NCBI GenBank assembly: GCA_017430325.1
Contig: JAFRNE010000017.1
Location: 1 to 49,363 of the forward strand
Reading direction: 5' to 3'
Source: Eubacterium sp.
Lineage (GTDB): Bacteria > Bacillota > Clostridia > Lachnospirales > Lachnospiraceae
Length of the DNA stretch: 49,363 bases
Position numbers and translations under genes: made by a program. Shown here piece after piece: positions 26,337 through 34,871 of this stretch. The notes beneath the pieces are model-generated. The model was not told the origin of the DNA and ran no database searches. It was given only the letters and a program-made list of their open reading frames with translations. Numbering within the stretch: position 1 is the first letter of the stretch; every line of letters begins with the position of its first letter.

Positions 26337-26579
26337 TCAGAATTTAGGTATCATACTTGTATACTGGAAGTATTCTTCCTTTCCTGTACCTTCCTTGACT
26401 ACTGTTATGGTAGTATCCGGAAACTTACGTTTTTCATGTTCATTACATTTTTTTAGTTTGATCTTGTACAAGTTGTGCATCATCTCGTCAACAAACTGTT
26501 GAGCAGCATCCTTTGAGTTTTTAGCATCAATCAGCATTGCGGTGCTGGTTGACTTGCAATGAAATCGTGTATACCCCAT
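26337..26579 (-). CDS. Small hypothetical protein
   Basis: An 80-residue soluble, basic protein starting MGYTRFHCKSTST. I do not recognise a family. It has no signal peptide or membrane segment and a predicted helix around DAAQQFVDEMMHNLYKIKL. The second ATG (26579) is preferred over the one at 26585 because AAGGAG lies 9 bases before it. It sits between uxaA and the MATE gene, with a 133-base gap after uxaA. Confidence 0.6.
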   Translation of the reverse strand: MGYTRFHCKSTSTAMLIDAKNSKDAAQQFVDEMMHNLYKIKLKKCNEHEKRKFPDTTITVVKEGTGKEEYFQYTSMIPKF

Positions 26580-26712
26580 AGTCATTATCTCCTTGTATAT
26601 ATTAGAATATAATGAAAGAATTGACGTATTACACGTTTTTATTGAATTCTGATGCCCTAAAACTAGAGAATCTGGTCAGCTATAAATGCAGCACGTCAAT
26701 TTTTGACATGTA

Positions 26713-28191
26713 TTATAGCACAACTCCATCCTTGAAGATAGATATTTCTCTAAAATTATTTTTTTCTGTGCAGGTTTTCTCTCCGCTGGCTATTTTTAGT
26801 ACAAAATCAAGGAGCCTGTCGCCGGCATCATCAAGTGATTCACCTTCAGCAACCGTTCCGGCGTTGAAATCTATCCAGCTGCGCTTTTTCTCGTAAAGTG
26901 CAGTGTTTGTAGAGATCTTAACAGTAGGAGCAGGTGCGCCGAATGGGGTTCCTCGTCCGGTTGTGAAAAGTATCAGATGTGCACCGGCGGCAGTAAGATC
27001 GGTGGCGCTGACAAGATCGTTACCCGGACCGGATAGAAGGCTGAGGCCTTTCTTCTTGACCGGAGAAGCATAGCTCAGTATATCTACTATCTGAGCACAG
27101 CCGCCCTTTTGAACACATCCGCAGGATTTGTCCTCAAGAGTTGTGATGCCGCCTGCTTTATTTCCGGGACTTGGATTCTCGTAAACCACCTGTCCATGTG
27201 ATACAAAATACTTTTTAAAATCATTTACCATATCCACAGCATTTTTAAATACTGTTTCGTCTGCGCATCGGTTGAAGAGTATTGATTCTGCACCAAACAT
27301 CTCCGGAACCTCCGTGAGGATGGTCGATCCGCCGAGAGCGATGAGCCTGTCGGAGAATCTTCCGACTGTCGGATTTGCTGTGATACCTGAAAGTCCGTCG
27401 GAACCACCGCATTTCATACCGACTATAAGTTCGCTGGCCGGAAGCTCTTCTCTGGTAAACTGTCCTGCGTAGGCTGCAAGCTCTTCGAGGATTCTGCTTC
27501 CTTCTTCCAGTTCATCCTTTACATCCTGGCAGATAAGGAACTTTACTCTGTTATCATCCCAGCTTCCAAGTTCTTCCTTAAACTGATTCATAGTAAGGTT
27601 TTCGCAGCCAAGGCCAAGTACCAGGACTGCACCGGCATTTGGATGTCTTACCAGTGATGTAAGGAGTTTTTTTGTCTGTTCGTGGTCGCCGCCAAGCTGG
27701 CTGCAGCCAAAAGGATGCGTAAAGGTATAAAGTCCATCGATGGTTCCTGAAACAAGATGCTGGTTTTCTCTTACAAGCTGGGTTGCTATAGAGTTAACAC
27801 AGCCAACAGTTGGGATTATCCAGATCTCATTTCTGATACCGACACTTCCATCAGTACGCTTAAAGCCCATAAAGCTCTTGTCACTTACCTTCGGAAGAGG
27901 AAATACCTTGTGATCGTAGGTGTATTCGTCGTTTTCTGAAAGATTTGTCCGGGCGTTGTGAGTATGTACCCACTGGCCCTGTGAAATATCAGAAGTGGCT
28001 TTGGCGATCGTATTTCCGTATTTGGTCACTTCGGTTCCGGAAGTGATATCACGGAGGGCGATCTTGTGACCTCTTGCCACATCCTCGACAGCCCTGAAGC
28101 TAAGGCTGCCAATATTTAATTCTTCATCCTTTGTAATGTCTGTAAGAGCTACAGCAACATTGTCGGCAGGATCTATCTGAATTATCTTCAT
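26713..28191 (-). CDS. uxaA: Altronate dehydratase
   Basis: 492 residues, the usual length. It dehydrates D-altronate to 2-keto-3-deoxygluconate. The N-terminal SAF domain (about 1-95) precedes the catalytic UxaA domain, with GFKRTDGSVGIRNEIWIIPTVGC, THPFGCSQLGGD, GLGCENL and KCGGSDGLSGITANP. Conserved Cys and His residues are those proposed to hold the iron cofactor in this family. AAAGGA precedes the start by 9 bases. It is the third gene of uxaC-uxaB-uxaA, 30 bases after uxaB. Confidence 0.96.
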   Translation of the reverse strand: MKIIQIDPADNVAVALTDITKDEELNIGSLSFRAVEDVARGHKIALRDITSGTEVTKYGNTIAKATSDISQGQWVHTHNARTNLSENDEYTYDHKVFPLPKVSDKSFMGFKRTDGSVGIRNEIWIIPTVGCVNSIATQLVRENQHLVSGTIDGLYTFTHPFGCSQLGGDHEQTKKLLTSLVRHPNAGAVLVLGLGCENLTMNQFKEELGSWDDNRVKFLICQDVKDELEEGSRILEELAAYAGQFTREELPASELIVGMKCGGSDGLSGITANPTVGRFSDRLIALGGSTILTEVPEMFGAESILFNRCADETVFKNAVDMVNDFKKYFVSHGQVVYENPSPGNKAGGITTLEDKSCGCVQKGGCAQIVDILSYASPVKKKGLSLLSGPGNDLVSATDLTAAGAHLILFTTGRGTPFGAPAPTVKISTNTALYEKKRSWIDFNAGTVAEGESLDDAGDRLLDFVLKIASGEKTCTEKNNFREISIFKDGVVL

Positions 28192-28221
28192 TAAGAAATA
28201 TCCTTTCTTATAAGCGGATTT

Positions 28222-29703
28222 CTATTTGATGATCTCGCGGAGCGCTTCGTACATGCCCTTATCACGTATCAATGCAAGATTCTTTACAACCTCAGCCTCA
28301 AAACCGGCTAAAGCTGAGAGCTCGCCGTCCCACATCTTTTCGTTGTTGATAACTGCTTTTGCGATAGCGGCATCATCGTCATCCTTATGTGCTAAGAAGA
28401 AATCGAGAACCCATTCATCATCCTGGATCTTGTAGGTATCGTCGCCTCTCTTTGCTATAAGGCATCCTTCGCCCTTTTCGTAACCTCTGTGATAGAAATC
28501 AATATATGCTGCGAATGAGAAGGTAAGACATTTTGCAAGTTTTCCGCCCTGACGCTTTGAATATTCAAGAAGCGATGGCATACATCTTGCCTTCCATTTT
28601 GAAGTTGAGTTAAGTGATATTGAAAGCAGCTGATGATCGATGAAAGGATTTGAGAATCTTTCGGTAACATCAGATGCAAACTTCATCAGGTTGTCTTTCG
28701 GCAGGTCTAAGGTCGGGATGACCTCATCATAAATAGTCTTGTTCATGAAATCATGGATCACAGTATCCTTCATGCAGTCACGAACTATATCCTGCCCTGA
28801 GAGATAAGCTGCCATGATAAATGATGTATGTGCGCCGTTTAAGATACGAACCTTGCGCTGCTTGTATGGTGTAACATCATCAACGACTATGATAGGAAGA
28901 CCGGCCTTCTCGAAAGGAAGCTCCTTCTTTATTTCCTGAGGACCCTCGATAACCCAGAAGCCGAAAACTTCAGCTGTATCGATGAGATTATCATCATAGC
29001 CAAGCTCCTTGCAGATCTCTTCAACTTCATTTCTAGGGTATCCCGGAACGATACGGTCTACAAGTGTAGAACAGAAGATGTTCTCGTTATCTACCCACAT
29101 GCGGAAGTCGCTTTCAAGATTCCACTGATCGATATACTGATGCACGCATTTACGAAGTTCATCACCGTTGTGATCGATAAGCTCGCATGAGAGGATAATG
29201 AATCCAGGAAGCTTATTCTGATATCTCTTATATAAAAATGCTGTCAGCTTTGCAGGAAAGCTTGAAGGAGGTGCATCGTCCTTCTGACAGGTTGAATCGT
29301 AGCAGATTCCTGCTTCGGTTGTATTTGAAACAATAAAACGAAGTGATTCGTTTGAAGCGCATTCCATAAGCTTTTCGTAATCATCATAAGGATTGATACA
29401 TCTTGAAATTGCTGATATCACACGCTTGTTGTTAACCTTCTGTCCGTTCTCTGAACCGCGGAGGAAGAGAGTATACAGTCCCTCCTGCTCATTGATAAGC
29501 TGTGCCAGACCGGCGCTGATCGGCTGTGCAACAGCAACCTTGCCGTTAAAATCGGCAGTTTCATTCATTACATCAAAGAAATAGTCTACAAATGCTCTGA
29601 GGAAATTACCTTCCCCAAACTGAAGGACCTTCTCAGGCGCATCCTTTAAAATATATCCGTTGTATCCAACTTCATCTAAAGTTTTATAATTAAGTCTGCT
29701 CAT
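28222..29703 (-). CDS. uxaB: Tagaturonate reductase (altronate oxidoreductase)
   Basis: 493 residues of the mannitol dehydrogenase-like family. It reduces D-tagaturonate to D-altronate with NADH. The N-terminus has the nucleotide-binding pattern QFGEGNFLRAFVDYFFD, and the C-terminal domain has KVRILNGAHTSF (with the catalytic Lys/Asn/His-type cluster) and HQLLSISLNSTSKWKARCMPSL. The UxaB branch, not mannonate oxidoreductase UxuB, is inferred from the length and the uxaC/uxaA neighbours. The gap to uxaC is 36 bases. Confidence 0.93.
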   Translation of the reverse strand: MSRLNYKTLDEVGYNGYILKDAPEKVLQFGEGNFLRAFVDYFFDVMNETADFNGKVAVAQPISAGLAQLINEQEGLYTLFLRGSENGQKVNNKRVISAISRCINPYDDYEKLMECASNESLRFIVSNTTEAGICYDSTCQKDDAPPSSFPAKLTAFLYKRYQNKLPGFIILSCELIDHNGDELRKCVHQYIDQWNLESDFRMWVDNENIFCSTLVDRIVPGYPRNEVEEICKELGYDDNLIDTAEVFGFWVIEGPQEIKKELPFEKAGLPIIVVDDVTPYKQRKVRILNGAHTSFIMAAYLSGQDIVRDCMKDTVIHDFMNKTIYDEVIPTLDLPKDNLMKFASDVTERFSNPFIDHQLLSISLNSTSKWKARCMPSLLEYSKRQGGKLAKCLTFSFAAYIDFYHRGYEKGEGCLIAKRGDDTYKIQDDEWVLDFFLAHKDDDDAAIAKAVINNEKMWDGELSALAGFEAEVVKNLALIRDKGMYEALREIIK

Positions 29704-29739
29704 AAAAACCTCTCTATCCTAGTTTTAAAATAGAGGTGA

Positions 29740-31176
29740 TCAGTCAATGCAGAAATATCTTGCTGCGTTATTAAAGCTGATGCCCTCAACAATCTTCTTA
29801 AGTGATGCCTCATTTGCAGGATATTCACCATCTTCAACCCACTGACCTATAAGATTGCACATGATACGGCGGAAATAGTCGTGTCTTGTGTATGAGAGGA
29901 AGGAACGAGAGTCTGTAAGCATTCCGATGAAGTTTCCGAGAAGTCCCAGATTTCCGAGTGAACGCATCTGCTCCTCCATACCATCTCTGGTATCAAGGAA
30001 CCACCATGCTGCACCCATCTGGATCTTGGATGGAACTTCGGCTGACTGGAATGCTCCCATACAGGTTCCTATAAGGTTGAAGTCGTTATGGTCAAGAGAG
30101 AAGAGGATAGTTTTTGGAAGCTCCTCTGTTTTGTCAAGCTCTGAAAGGAACATTGCAAGTGCGTCACCGCAGCTGCTCTTGGCTATCATATCGAAGCCTG
30201 TATCAGGACCTTCGAGTTTAAACATTCTCTCATTAACATTTCTTGTACATGAATAATGTATCTCCATAACGATGTTTTCCTTATGGTACTTACGAGCAAG
30301 ATGAAGCATAATGGCAGTCTGGTATTTTTCAACCTCTTCGTCTGAGAGGGCATCACCGCGAAGTGATCTTGCGAAGATATCATTTGCTTCCTCAATGCTG
30401 CAAGGCTTATAAGGAACATAGTCAATTCCGTGGTCAGAGGCACGACAGCCATGCTTCTTGAAGAAATCGATCCTTTCATCAAGAGCTGCCATAACTTCTT
30501 CTGCTGAATTGAGGCTGTCCTTGCCTACAGATTGTGCAAGCTTCTGAATATATTCCCGGAAACCTGCTTTACTGATATTTATTGCTTTATCAGGTCTGAA
30601 GGAAGGACAAACCATAAAGTCTATGTCTGGATCTGCTGCAATCTTTTCGTGCCACTCAAGAGTGTCGATAGGATCATCGGTCGTTCCGATGTATTTCACA
30701 TTGGACTGCTTAATGATACCACGTACTGATAGAGAGGGATTTGTGCGAAGCATATCATTAACCTTATCCCAGATCTTACGGGCGTTATCCTTTGTAAGAG
30801 GCTCGGTTATACCGAAATACTTCTTAAGCTCAAGATTACACCAGTGATACATTGGATTACCGATAGCCATTTCAAGGGCCTCAGCAAATCTGACAAATTT
30901 ATCGAAAGGATCGGCACTACCTGTGACCTCATCCTCCGGTACCGCATTTGAACGCATAACGCGCCATTTGTAATGATCGCCAAAATATGAACCGTCGTCA
31001 TTACGGCCGCCAAGCCATACTTCGGCTATGTTGTTGTATCGTCTGTCTTCGTAGATCTCCTTAGGAGAAATATGACAGTGATAATCTATAAGAGGCATTG
31101 CCTCGGAATATGTATGGAATAAATGCTTTGCAGTTTCGTTCTTTAACATAAAATCGTCGTTCATAAAGGTATTCAT
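29740..31176 (-). CDS. uxaC: Uronate isomerase (glucuronate/galacturonate isomerase)
   Basis: 478 residues of the amidohydrolase fold. It converts galacturonate to tagaturonate and glucuronate to fructuronate. The metal-site motif is IDYHCHISPKEI near the N-terminus; WLGGRNDDGSYFGDHYKWRVMR and IGNPMYHWCNLELKKYFGI are typical UxaC sequence. ATG 31176 is chosen because GGGGAGG lies about 9 bases upstream and the protein then begins MNTFMNDDFM, as in other UxaC proteins; a TTG at 31194 would overlap that site. It is the first gene of the minus-strand operon, behind a promoter with the LacI-type operator. Confidence 0.96.
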   Translation of the reverse strand: MNTFMNDDFMLKNETAKHLFHTYSEAMPLIDYHCHISPKEIYEDRRYNNIAEVWLGGRNDDGSYFGDHYKWRVMRSNAVPEDEVTGSADPFDKFVRFAEALEMAIGNPMYHWCNLELKKYFGITEPLTKDNARKIWDKVNDMLRTNPSLSVRGIIKQSNVKYIGTTDDPIDTLEWHEKIAADPDIDFMVCPSFRPDKAINISKAGFREYIQKLAQSVGKDSLNSAEEVMAALDERIDFFKKHGCRASDHGIDYVPYKPCSIEEANDIFARSLRGDALSDEEVEKYQTAIMLHLARKYHKENIVMEIHYSCTRNVNERMFKLEGPDTGFDMIAKSSCGDALAMFLSELDKTEELPKTILFSLDHNDFNLIGTCMGAFQSAEVPSKIQMGAAWWFLDTRDGMEEQMRSLGNLGLLGNFIGMLTDSRSFLSYTRHDYFRRIMCNLIGQWVEDGEYPANEASLKKIVEGISFNNAARYFCID

Positions 31177-31220
31177 AATTGCTTTCCTCCCCAAGCTATA
31201 GTAAAATAATAATGCCTACA

Positions 31221-31267
31221 ATGTAAGCGCTTACATACTTTTTACCACGACTAAGGAATATTGTCAA
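31221..31267 (-). promoter_or_regulatory. uxaCBA promoter and LacI-type operator
   Basis: On the minus strand, TTGACA (31267-31262), a 17-base spacer and TAAAAA (31244-31239) form a promoter. The perfect 16-bp palindrome ATGTAAGCGCTTACAT (31221-31236) follows at once, over the expected transcription start. The core is the same TGTAAGCGCTTACA as at 8711 and 18473, but its position (start site rather than spacer) differs. Confidence 0.75.
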
Positions 31268-31276
31268 GAATATACT

Positions 31277-31305
31277 TTGCAAAATGATCTGTTTCCTAAT
31301 ACAAT
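31277..31305 (+). promoter_or_regulatory. Possible promoter of the pectinesterase gene
   Basis: TTGCAA (31277-31282), 17 bases, TACAAT (31300-31305), 41 bases before the ATG at 31347. It is divergent from the uxaC promoter and does not overlap the operator. Confidence 0.45.
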
Positions 31306-31346
31306 CATGATAAGACAGATGACGGAGAAGTATTTTCTTCTTAATA

Positions 31347-32192
31347 ATGGTTACCGGCGCAGAAAGTGACAGAAAATCACGGGATAAGGAGCTGCAGGAT
31401 AAAATGAAAAAAATAGAACATATTATAGAAAAGAAACAATGTATACTCAGTGAAAACGATGTGTCGATAGAGGGATCGATTTTTTCTGCTGCCACAGGAG
31501 CATACTGGCCTCATGAAGATGGTAAGCCCTTTCATACTTTCAGAACGGCGACAGTCCTCTGTGACGGAGATAATGTTACTTTTAAAAAGTGCATATTTGA
31601 AAATACGGCCGGACCGGGTGAAGAAAACGGTCAGGCTATCGCTCTCTATCTTGATGGAGATGATATTGTAGTGGAAGATTCTATTATTATAAGTAATCAG
31701 GACACACTTTTTCTGGCACCTCTTCCTCCTAAGGAATATGAAAAGGATGGTTTTCTAGGACCGAAACAGTTTACGCCGAGGACCATGAGAAGATTTATAT
31801 TCAGAAGCTGTTCCATATATGGAAGCGTTGATTTTATCTTTGGCGGAGGAAATGCACTTTTTGAAGACTGCGACTTTATAAGTGTAGCTCCGGGTTGGGT
31901 TTTTGCACCGTGTACACCGGAGGGAGAACAGGAGGGCTTTGTTGCAAAGAACTGCCGCTTCCTGCATACTGAGGCTGTCCCGGAAGCGAGCTGTTACATA
32001 GCAAGACCCTGGAGAGAATATGCCAGGGTGAAACTGATAAACTGTTATCTGGATAAGCATATCGCTCCTGCCGGCTGGCATGACTGGGGTAAGGAGGATG
32101 CACATGGAACAGTACAGTTTATTGAGAGTGGCTCATATGGTCCGGGCGCAGATAATGCCTCCAGACCTGAATGGGTGGAGGCATCTGAATAG
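31347..32192 (+). CDS. Pectinesterase (CE8 family), short N-terminus, cytoplasmic
   Basis: 281 residues. CE8 enzymes remove methyl esters from galacturonan. Motifs are clear: GQAIALYLDGD, SNQDTLF (about 117; catalytic Asp), VDFIFGGGNALFEDC (about 161; second Asp), IARPWREYARV (about 219) and GWHDWG. No signal peptide. The first helix turns normally found before the GDNxTFKN region (roughly 60 residues in relatives) are missing; the protein opens with charged helical sequence. ATG 31347 has no Shine-Dalgarno site. ATG 31404, after AAGGAG (31386-31391), is an alternative start. The gene ends 2 bases before the convergent AraC gene. Confidence 0.8.
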   Translation: MVTGAESDRKSRDKELQDKMKKIEHIIEKKQCILSENDVSIEGSIFSAATGAYWPHEDGKPFHTFRTATVLCDGDNVTFKKCIFENTAGPGEENGQAIALYLDGDDIVVEDSIIISNQDTLFLAPLPPKEYEKDGFLGPKQFTPRTMRRFIFRSCSIYGSVDFIFGGGNALFEDCDFISVAPGWVFAPCTPEGEQEGFVAKNCRFLHTEAVPEASCYIARPWREYARVKLINCYLDKHIAPAGWHDWGKEDAHGTVQFIESGSYGPGADNASRPEWVEASE

Positions 32193-32194
32193 GC

Positions 32195-33046
32195 TTATAA
32201 TTTGTTTCCTTCACTTAATACATATTTATCAAGCATCGACCTGCGGTATTCTCTAGGAGACATGTTGTACATTTTTTTGAAGGCGTCTTTAAAATAATTA
32301 CTGTCTCCGAAGCCGGAGTTGATGGCAATCTCTGTTATGGAGTGGTCTGTGGACATCAGCTCCGTTACTGCATGAGTTAGTCTTACATATGATAAATATT
32401 CTTTCATTCCGTTTCCGGTAGTCTGGCGGAATTTCTTGCTGAAGTAGCTCGGGCTGAAGCCGGCAAGCTTTGAGAGCAGATCCAGCGTGATCGGCTGGTT
32501 GTAATTCTCATCTATATATTTCACCGATTCAAGTATCTTATCGGAATTATCATCATCATCCGATCCGGTCCGGAAGATGCAGTAACGATTGCAGTAGAGC
32601 AGAAGCTGCTGAAACATAAGCCGCTGCAGGGCTGCGGTTGATGCATCATCTACATTTTCCTCAGCCACCATAAAGTCGATCAGTGTGTGAATATTGTCAC
32701 GGTAGATCCTCGGAACATGCATAATCATGGTATGGAGGAATCTGTCCGTGATATTTGCAATGAACGGAACCCCGTTATTATAGAGATCAGATTCCTTAAA
32801 ATATATATTCACTCTGGTGCTCTGGGACAGATAATGGACGTAGTGAATGGATTTTGGCGGGATAAGAATAAAGTCACCGCCCTGCATCGTATATAGAGAA
32901 TTGTCTACATAGAAACGCACCTTTCCGTGACGTACATAATAAAGCTCATAATAATTGTGATAATGATTATCCGTCATTTTGTAATCAGCGCTTCGGTTTG
33001 CTGTATTTACATATATTCTATCAATATTTTTATCTGAAACTCGCAT
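32195..33046 (-). CDS. AraC-family transcriptional regulator
   Basis: 283 residues. An N-terminal cupin-type sensing domain (about 20-110; HNYYELYYVRHGKVRFYV, GGDFILIPP) is joined to two C-terminal helix-turn-helix motifs (about 180-275): ITLDLLSKLAGFSPSYFSKKF and ITEIAINSGFGDSNYFKDAF, ending in the AraC signature MSPREYR. It is divergent from the ABC importer operon at 33366 and probably activates it in response to a pectin-derived sugar; the ligand is not known. GAGGAGG precedes the start. Confidence 0.9.
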   Translation of the reverse strand: MRVSDKNIDRIYVNTANRSADYKMTDNHYHNYYELYYVRHGKVRFYVDNSLYTMQGGDFILIPPKSIHYVHYLSQSTRVNIYFKESDLYNNGVPFIANITDRFLHTMIMHVPRIYRDNIHTLIDFMVAEENVDDASTAALQRLMFQQLLLYCNRYCIFRTGSDDDDNSDKILESVKYIDENYNQPITLDLLSKLAGFSPSYFSKKFRQTTGNGMKEYLSYVRLTHAVTELMSTDHSITEIAINSGFGDSNYFKDAFKKMYNMSPREYRRSMLDKYVLSEGNKL

Positions 33047-33123
33047 AAGATCCTCCTCTGTAATTTCACAAAACCATACCTTAAAATTCCCCTGAAATTC
33101 ATCTCTATTATTGATGATGATGA

Positions 33124-33153
33124 GAAAGATACCCGCAATGCGGTGTATCTTTC
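33124..33153. other. Hairpin in the leader of the AraC gene
   Basis: GAAAGATACCCGC (33124-33136) pairs with GCGG-GTATCTTTC (33140-33153, one bulged T) around the loop AAT: 13 pairs. It lies 78 bases upstream of the AraC start. Neither side has a T-run adjacent except a loose ATTATTTT on the plus strand. Confidence 0.6.
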
Positions 33154-33269
33154 ATTATTTTGTACATTATAACACATAAATGACAAAAAATCAGTACTTT
33201 AATTATCAATATAGCTAAAATAGTGTAGTAATATGAGTGAAAATTGTGTATTTTTTATGTACGTAGTTA

Positions 33270-33283
33270 TGAAAACGCTTACA
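33270..33283. promoter_or_regulatory. cre-like operator before the ABC importer operon
   Basis: TGAAAACGCTTACA matches the Gram-positive catabolite-response element consensus TGWAANCGNTNWCA exactly. Its right half equals that of the TGTAAGCGCTTACA boxes in this window. CcpA is the likely binder; cross-binding by the local LacI protein is possible. Confidence 0.65.
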
Positions 33284-33365
33284 TTTGATGTCTGCGACTT
33301 GGAGAGGGAGGGCTGATATTCAGATTAAGCAGTAATAATGAAAATCAGTTTAGGAGGATTACTAA

Positions 33366-34775
33366 ATGAAGAAAAAGAAGTTCTTACGTGCTTTCGTTTC
33401 TACACTCTTGGTCGGAAGTATGGCTTTAACAGGATGCGGAAACAAGGATGATGACAAGAAGGATGACAAGAAAACTGATGCGCCTACAACAGAAGCTACT
33501 CAGGGCGGCAACGATGGCACAACTGAGGGCTCTACAGACAATGGTGGTGCCGGTTATGATGAGTGTACCATCACATTTGACTGGTGGGGTGGTGACTCAA
33601 GACATGAAGCTACACAGGCAGCTGTTGATGCATTCATGAAGAAGTATCCTGGAATCAAGGTTGAGGTAAACTTTGGTGCATGGTCTGACTGGGAGACAGC
33701 TAAGGCTGCAGAGTATATCTCAGGAAACAACCCTGATGTTCAGCAGACAAACTTTGACTGGATCGGAAAGTACGATGCAGACGGAACAACATATCTTGAC
33801 CTGAATACTGTTTCAGATGTTCTTGATCTTTCACAGTATTCTGACGAAGTTCTTGCTAAGACAGTAGATTCAAAGGGCGGTATCGCTGGTATCCCTGTTT
33901 CACTTACAGGACGTACATTCTACTGGAACAAGGCAACATTTGAGAAGGCAGGTCTTGCTACACCTACAACACTTGCTGATCTTCTCGCTGCAGGTCCTGT
34001 ATTCAAGGATAAGCTTGGTGAGGATTATTATCCACTCGTAATCGGTGAGTATGACAGAATGATCCTTATGACATATTACCTTCAGGCTAAGACAGGCGAA
34101 CCTATCATCAACGAGAATGGCAACCTTACAGTTACTCAGGATCAGATCAAGGAAGGTCTTGAGTGGATCAAGTCTCTTGAAGATGCACATGTAATCCCTA
34201 CAATGGCTTACATCCTTGGTGAGGGTGCAGATTCAATGGATAAGTCACAGAGATTCATCAATGGTCAGTATGCAGGTATCTTCGAGTGGGATTCATCTCC
34301 AAAGAAATACATCTCAGCACTTGGCGATAACGGTTCTGATCTCGTAGTTGGTAACGTATTCCCAGAACTTAAGTCTTACACAAAGGTTTCACTTATGTTC
34401 TCTATCAGTGCTAATTCAAAGCACCCACGTGAGGCTGCTATGCTTCTTAACTTCATGCTCAATGATCCGGAAGGTATCGAGATCATGAAGACAGAGCGTG
34501 GTATCCCAGAGTCAAAGATAGCTTACGATACACTTAACGCTGCAGGCGCACTTGATGCTGTATCAGCAGAGGCACATGAACAGGTTATGAATTCAGCACC
34601 ACTGTACTGGAATCCACTTTTTGATGATTCATCACTTAAGGGTGGTTCAGCAGCATATACAACAGTATTCCAGCAGTATTCATATGGTATGGATGCAGGT
34701 GGATCAAAGTATAAGGTTGATGACGCAGCTAAGGAGCTTTACGATGCTATGACAGCTGTTGCTCCAGCAAAGTAA
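33366..34775 (+). CDS. ABC transporter sugar-binding lipoprotein (family 1 solute-binding protein)
   Basis: 469 residues. A lipoprotein signal peptide ends at LTGC (Cys about residue 23), followed by a Lys/Asp/Thr/Gly linker and a periplasmic-binding fold beginning ITFDWWGGDSRHEATQAAVDAF. The body contains YISGNNPDVQQTNFDWIGKY and a C-terminal lobe typical of oligosaccharide binders. It should capture pectin-derived oligosaccharides for the two permeases downstream; the specificity is inferred from the enzymes in the operon. TTAGGAGG precedes the start. It is the first gene of the long operon to 42170. Confidence 0.92.
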   Translation: MKKKKFLRAFVSTLLVGSMALTGCGNKDDDKKDDKKTDAPTTEATQGGNDGTTEGSTDNGGAGYDECTITFDWWGGDSRHEATQAAVDAFMKKYPGIKVEVNFGAWSDWETAKAAEYISGNNPDVQQTNFDWIGKYDADGTTYLDLNTVSDVLDLSQYSDEVLAKTVDSKGGIAGIPVSLTGRTFYWNKATFEKAGLATPTTLADLLAAGPVFKDKLGEDYYPLVIGEYDRMILMTYYLQAKTGEPIINENGNLTVTQDQIKEGLEWIKSLEDAHVIPTMAYILGEGADSMDKSQRFINGQYAGIFEWDSSPKKYISALGDNGSDLVVGNVFPELKSYTKVSLMFSISANSKHPREAAMLLNFMLNDPEGIEIMKTERGIPESKIAYDTLNAAGALDAVSAEAHEQVMNSAPLYWNPLFDDSSLKGGSAAYTTVFQQYSYGMDAGGSKYKVDDAAKELYDAMTAVAPAK

Positions 34776-34806
34776 TAAGTGAGCAATAACTAAACCTCAT
34801 TAATAA

Positions 34807-34850
34807 ATAGCCTGTTGTATAAGACAACAACATCTTATATGACAGGCTAT
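34807..34850 (+). other. Intercistronic stem-loop between binding protein and permease
   Basis: ATAGCCTGT (34807-34815) pairs with ACAGGCTAT (34842-34850). After a TG/TG internal loop, TATAAGA pairs with TCTTATA (34818-34824/34833-34839) around an 8-base loop. No T-run follows. Such hairpins often protect the upstream binding-protein mRNA, so that it is made in excess over the permeases. Confidence 0.75.
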
Positions 34851-34871
34851 AAAAAAATAGGAGCAGGAGAG

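Larger units (their letters stand above)
33047..33365. other. Divergent regulatory region, araC-type gene / ABC operon
   Basis: This 319-base gap holds leaders for both directions. Visible items are the ribosome site of the AraC gene, a hairpin at 33124-33153, AT-rich sequence at 33160-33265, a cre-like box at 33270-33283 and the ABC operon's AGGAGG at 33353-33358. I could not place -35/-10 boxes with confidence. AraC half-sites are not evident by eye. Confidence 0.6.

Noticed and set aside
31177..31194. UxaC start at TTG 31194
   Set aside because: It would overlap the GGGGAGG site that serves ATG 31176, and the family N-terminus fits the ATG.
34815..34871. Longer permease starting at TTG 34815
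   Set aside because: The extension lies inside the intercistronic hairpin and lacks a ribosome site; ATG 34872 has a strong one.
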